This document shows positions 5,661-7,474 of a stretch of DNA of 7,474 nt, one piece after another. The notes under the pieces were generated by a model that was not told where the DNA came from, did no database searches, and worked only from the letters and a program-made list of their open reading frames with translations. Position 1 is the first letter of the stretch. The number at the start of each line of letters is the position of its first letter. The position numbers and the translations under genes were made by a program. The DNA is from DATGEO01 sp035310015 (GTDB taxonomy: Bacteria; Chloroflexota; Dormibacteria; Dormibacterales; Dormibacteraceae), in the NCBI GenBank assembly GCA_035310015.1, contig DATGEO010000015.1:1-7474 (forward strand), given 5' to 3'.

Positions 5661-6105
5661 GCGGAGCGGGCTGGACACCCGCGATCGCCAGCGCCGCGCG
5701 CGTCAGGCGCGTCATCTCCCGGGTCTGGGCGGCGGTGCCGTGGTCCCAGTCCAGCAGGTGCAGCAGGCCGTGGACGCACAGCAGCGCGATCTCGGCCTCC
5801 TCGGTGTGGCGGTAACGCCGAGCCTGCCTGACCACCGCCGGCCAGGAGATCGCGAGGTCGCCCAGATGCTCGCCCTCGCCCGCGAACGAGAGCACGTCGG
5901 TGGCGTGGTCCTCGCCGGCGTAGGTGCGGTTCAGCCGGCGCAGCTCCGCGTCGTCGGTGATCCGGACCGCGATCGAGCTCGTGCCCTCGGGCAGCCGCGC
6001 GGCGATCTCCGGAAGCGACGTGGCGCGGCTCAGCACCTGGCGCACGAAAGCCGGGCGCACCGGGGAGGGCACGGCCTTCACGACGTCGGCTTCGAGTACA
6101 TTCAC
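5650..6105 (-). CDS. ybeY: Endoribonuclease / rRNA maturation factor YbeY
   Basis: This 151-residue protein belongs to the UPF0054 metalloprotein family. YbeY is a zinc-dependent single-strand endoribonuclease involved in 16S rRNA 3'-end maturation and ribosome quality control. The metal site is intact as H112, H116 and H122 in the motif HGLLHLLDWDH. The second family motif appears as LNRTYAGEDHATDVLSF (58-74). Here Ala 63 stands where many homologues, including E. coli YbeY, have Arg in LNxxYR, and the usual Pro before TDVLSF is Ala. The start is GTG 6105, matching the family's usual N-terminus (MNV...). It has no Shine-Dalgarno and lies only 5 bp from the divergent epimerase ATG, so it may be leaderless. 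Its promoter would have to lie inside the epimerase coding region. It is the first gene of the minus-strand run toward pth, 40 nt away. Confidence 0.93.
   Translation of the reverse strand: MNVLEADVVKAVPSPVRPAFVRQVLSRATSLPEIAARLPEGTSSIAVRITDDAELRRLNRTYAGEDHATDVLSFAGEGEHLGDLAISWPAVVRQARRYRHTEEAEIALLCVHGLLHLLDWDHGTAAQTREMTRLTRAALAIAGVQPAPRRL
6097..6102 (+). promoter_or_regulatory. Possible -10 element for a leaderless epimerase mRNA
   Basis: TACATT, of TANNNT form, ends 8 nt before the epimerase ATG at 6111. This is the spacing expected if the mRNA begins at or next to the start codon, and no Shine-Dalgarno is present. It lies inside the first codons of ybeY on the other strand. No good -35 is seen at normal spacing: TTCACG at 6077-6082 is 14 bp away. 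Confidence 0.3.
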
Positions 6106-6110
6106 GGCCG

Positions 6111-7052
6111 ATGAGAATTCTCGTCACTGGCGGCGCGGGTTTCATCGGCTCGCACGTCGTCGACGCCTACCTGAGCGCCGGACACGAGGTGGCGGTCATC
6201 GACAACTTCAGCACCGGCAGCGATGCCAACCTCAACCCGCAGGCCCACGTTTTCCGGATCGACGTCCGCGACCAGCCCGAGGTCGAGCGCGCCTTCGTCT
6301 CGTTTCGCCCTGAGGTCGTCAACCATCACGCCGCGCAGGCGGAGGTGCCGAAGTCGGTGGCCGACCCCGCCTTCGACGCCTCGGTCAACCTGATCGGCGG
6401 CCTCCACCTGCTGAAGGCCTCGGTCGACCACGACGTCCGGAAGTTCATCTTCATCTCCACCGGTGGCGCGCTGTACGGCGAGCCCGACGTCGTGCCGGCC
6501 GACGAGGACCATCCGGTCCGCCCGCTGTCGCCGTACGGCACGAGCAAGTACTGCTTCGAGCAGTATCTCGGGACGTTCCACCGCACGTTCGGCCTCGTGT
6601 TCACCGTCCTGCGCTACGCGAACATCTACGGCGCGAGGCAGGACTTCCAGAGCGAGGAGGGGCGCGTGGTCGCGATCTTCGCCAGCCGCATGCTCGAGGG
6701 CCGCCCGCTCACCATCGACGGCGACGGCGACCAGTCGCGCGACATGCTTCACGTCGGCGACGTCGCGACCGCGAACATCGCCGCCCTCGACCGCGGTGAC
6801 GGCGGCACCTACCACGTGAGCACCGGCGCGGCAGTCTCCGTGAACGAGCTCTTTCGCAAGCTCGCGATCCTCACGGACTACCAGCTCGAGCCCGGGCACG
6901 GGCCGCGACGCCGGGGCGACGTCTACCGGATCGCGCTCGACAACGCGCGCGCGAAGAACGACCTGGGGTGGGAGCCGCGCATCTCGCTCGAGGAGGGCCT
7001 GAGCCTCGCCGTGGATTATTTCCGCGAGCAGGTGTCGGGCTCGCGCCGGTGA
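6111..7052 (+). CDS. NAD-dependent epimerase/dehydratase, GalE-like extended SDR
   Basis: This is a full-length 313-residue extended short-chain dehydrogenase of the kind that acts on nucleotide sugars, such as UDP-glucose/UDP-galactose 4-epimerization. The cofactor fold starts at residue 3 with TGGAGFIGS (6-14). D31 in VAVIDNFSTG, at the end of the second strand, indicates NAD(H) preference. The catalytic residues are Ser/Thr in FISTGGALYGE (S116/T117) and the Y142-x-x-x-K146 pair in SPYGTSKY. The LRYANIYGARQ segment (167-177) and DGDQSRDMLHVGDVA are typical of the GalE-like branch, as is the C-terminal DLGWEPRISLEEGL. Exact substrate cannot be told from sequence. The ATG start leaves no room for a longer N-terminus and lacks a Shine-Dalgarno. 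The next gene follows after 4 nt, and a second SDR begins 370 nt later, suggesting a nucleotide-sugar or surface-glycan operon. Confidence 0.94.
   Translation: MRILVTGGAGFIGSHVVDAYLSAGHEVAVIDNFSTGSDANLNPQAHVFRIDVRDQPEVERAFVSFRPEVVNHHAAQAEVPKSVADPAFDASVNLIGGLHLLKASVDHDVRKFIFISTGGALYGEPDVVPADEDHPVRPLSPYGTSKYCFEQYLGTFHRTFGLVFTVLRYANIYGARQDFQSEEGRVVAIFASRMLEGRPLTIDGDGDQSRDMLHVGDVATANIAALDRGDGGTYHVSTGAAVSVNELFRKLAILTDYQLEPGHGPRRRGDVYRIALDNARAKNDLGWEPRISLEEGLSLAVDYFREQVSGSRR
6113..6122. repeat. 10-bp perfect palindrome GAGAATTCTC at the divergent starts
   Basis: A perfect 10-bp palindrome covers the second to fourth codons of the epimerase and lies 7 bp upstream of the ybeY GTG on the other strand. 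It could be an operator for the divergent pair or simply a coding coincidence. No second copy was noticed in the window. Confidence 0.25.
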
Positions 7053-7056
7053 AGCT

Positions 7057-7422
7057 TTGAGTGCCTTCGTCTCCGTCCACGGCGTCCTGGCCCGGGCGCT
7101 GCTCTTGTACGCGGTCGTGATCGCCGTCTGGGGGACGTACCTCTACTTCCGGAAGGCCGAGGTCAACGGCGGGTTCCGCGCCAGCTACCTGATCCTGGGC
7201 GCGCTCACCGCCCTGCAGGGAATCGTGGGCGCGGTGCTGTTCATCGCCGGGCAGCGGCCCACCGAGATCCTGCATCTCGTGTACGGCGCGTTCGCGGTGC
7301 TCTTCGTTCCCGGCGTCTACATCTACTCGCAGGGCGGATCGAAGCGGCGCGAGGCGGTGCTCCTGGCAGGAGCATGCTGGGTCGTCGCCATCGCCTACTT
7401 CAGGGGCATCGCGACCGGCTGA
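7057..7422 (+). CDS. Four-helix integral membrane protein, unknown function
   Basis: This 121-residue protein has four predicted membrane helices (about 10-31, 43-65, 71-91 and 99-116), a short Arg/Lys-containing connector (32-41, FRKAEVNGGF) and a second basic connector (92-98, QGGSKRR). Both basic loops would lie on the cytoplasmic side, placing both termini outside. H8, just before helix 1, and H73, at the start of helix 3, would lie on the same membrane face and could be ligands, which is inference. It resembles small conserved membrane proteins I associate with Chloroflexota-like genomes, but I cannot name a family or function. The start is TTG 7057, 4 nt after the epimerase stop, with a weak GGTGA upstream. 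The stop overlaps the next start by one base (TGATG), so all three plus-strand genes are probably one operon. Confidence 0.82.
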   Translation: MSAFVSVHGVLARALLLYAVVIAVWGTYLYFRKAEVNGGFRASYLILGALTALQGIVGAVLFIAGQRPTEILHLVYGAFAVLFVPGVYIYSQGGSKRREAVLLAGACWVVAIAYFRGIATG

Positions 7423-7474
7423 TGGCGCCGGCGCCGCGGCGGATGCTCATCACCGGAGGCGCGGGCTTCCTGGG
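7422..7474 (+). CDS. NAD-dependent epimerase/dehydratase (SDR), N-terminus only
   Basis: Only the first 17 codons are inside the window. They read MAPAPRRMLITGGAGFL followed by G, the strand and glycine-rich TGGAGFLG loop of an extended SDR Rossmann fold. This is the same family as the gene at 6111 but with a longer N-terminus. The ATG at 7422 overlaps the previous TGA as TGATG, which supports coupled translation. An internal ATG at 7443 is the alternative start. Substrate class cannot be told from this fragment. Confidence 0.8.
   Translation, partial: MAPAPRRMLITGGAGFL

Noticed and set aside
5610..5678. A longer pth starting at GTG 5678
   Set aside because: The 23 extra residues are unlike any Pth N-terminus and overlap the ybeY C-terminal codons. 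The conserved fold begins right after ATG 5609.
6102..6899. Minus-strand 265-codon frame opposite the epimerase
   Set aside because: It is the reverse-strand shadow of a well-supported SDR gene, with no domain of its own, and it overlaps the ybeY start.
1..7474. A novel defence, mobile or CRISPR-type system
   Set aside because: No transposase, integrase, spaced direct repeats, toxin-antitoxin pair or nuclease/ATPase defence module was found. MazG here is the long housekeeping form in an mfd context, not a phage or toxin-linked version.

Overview
This is a GC-rich stretch of bacterial chromosome carrying mostly housekeeping genes, with both ends cut. The high GC, the compact gene packing, the gene set (ybeY, pth, mfd, mazG, a divergent ftsB-like gene, an initiator tRNA with an encoded CCA) and a four-helix membrane protein next to sugar-nucleotide SDR genes fit an uncultured GC-rich lineage such as Chloroflexota, Dormibacterota or Actinomycetota. 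That placement is a guess from general resemblance and was not tested.

Layout. Almost everything from about 6105 down to 1 reads on the minus strand. In transcription order it is ybeY (6105-5650), pth (5609-5016), mfd (5019-1537), mazG (1534-746), an FtsB/DivIC-type septum gene (672-295), an initiator tRNA-fMet (253-179), a tiny Lys/Arg-rich reading frame with its own Shine-Dalgarno sequence and a CTG start (122-39), and at the left edge what looks like the 5' part of another tRNA (18-1). On the plus strand, starting only 5 bp from ybeY in the opposite direction, is a GalE-like SDR epimerase (6111-7052), then a four-helix membrane protein (7057-7422), then the first codons of a second Rossmann-fold SDR (from 7422) cut by the window edge.

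How they fit together. The minus-strand run couples rRNA maturation and ribosome quality control (YbeY), rescue of peptidyl-tRNA (Pth), transcription-repair coupling (Mfd) and removal of non-canonical NTPs (MazG). pth-mfd overlap and mfd-mazG are 2 nt apart, so these three are very likely co-translated. The septum gene and tRNAs follow after a 73-nt gap and may have their own promoters. The plus-strand genes look like the start of a nucleotide-sugar or cell-surface operon.

I see no transposon, CRISPR array, prophage or defence system. The most unusual points are the CTG-started basic micro-ORF between tRNA genes, the 5-bp divergent start-codon arrangement of ybeY and the epimerase, and a perfect TATAAT abutting the initiator tRNA.
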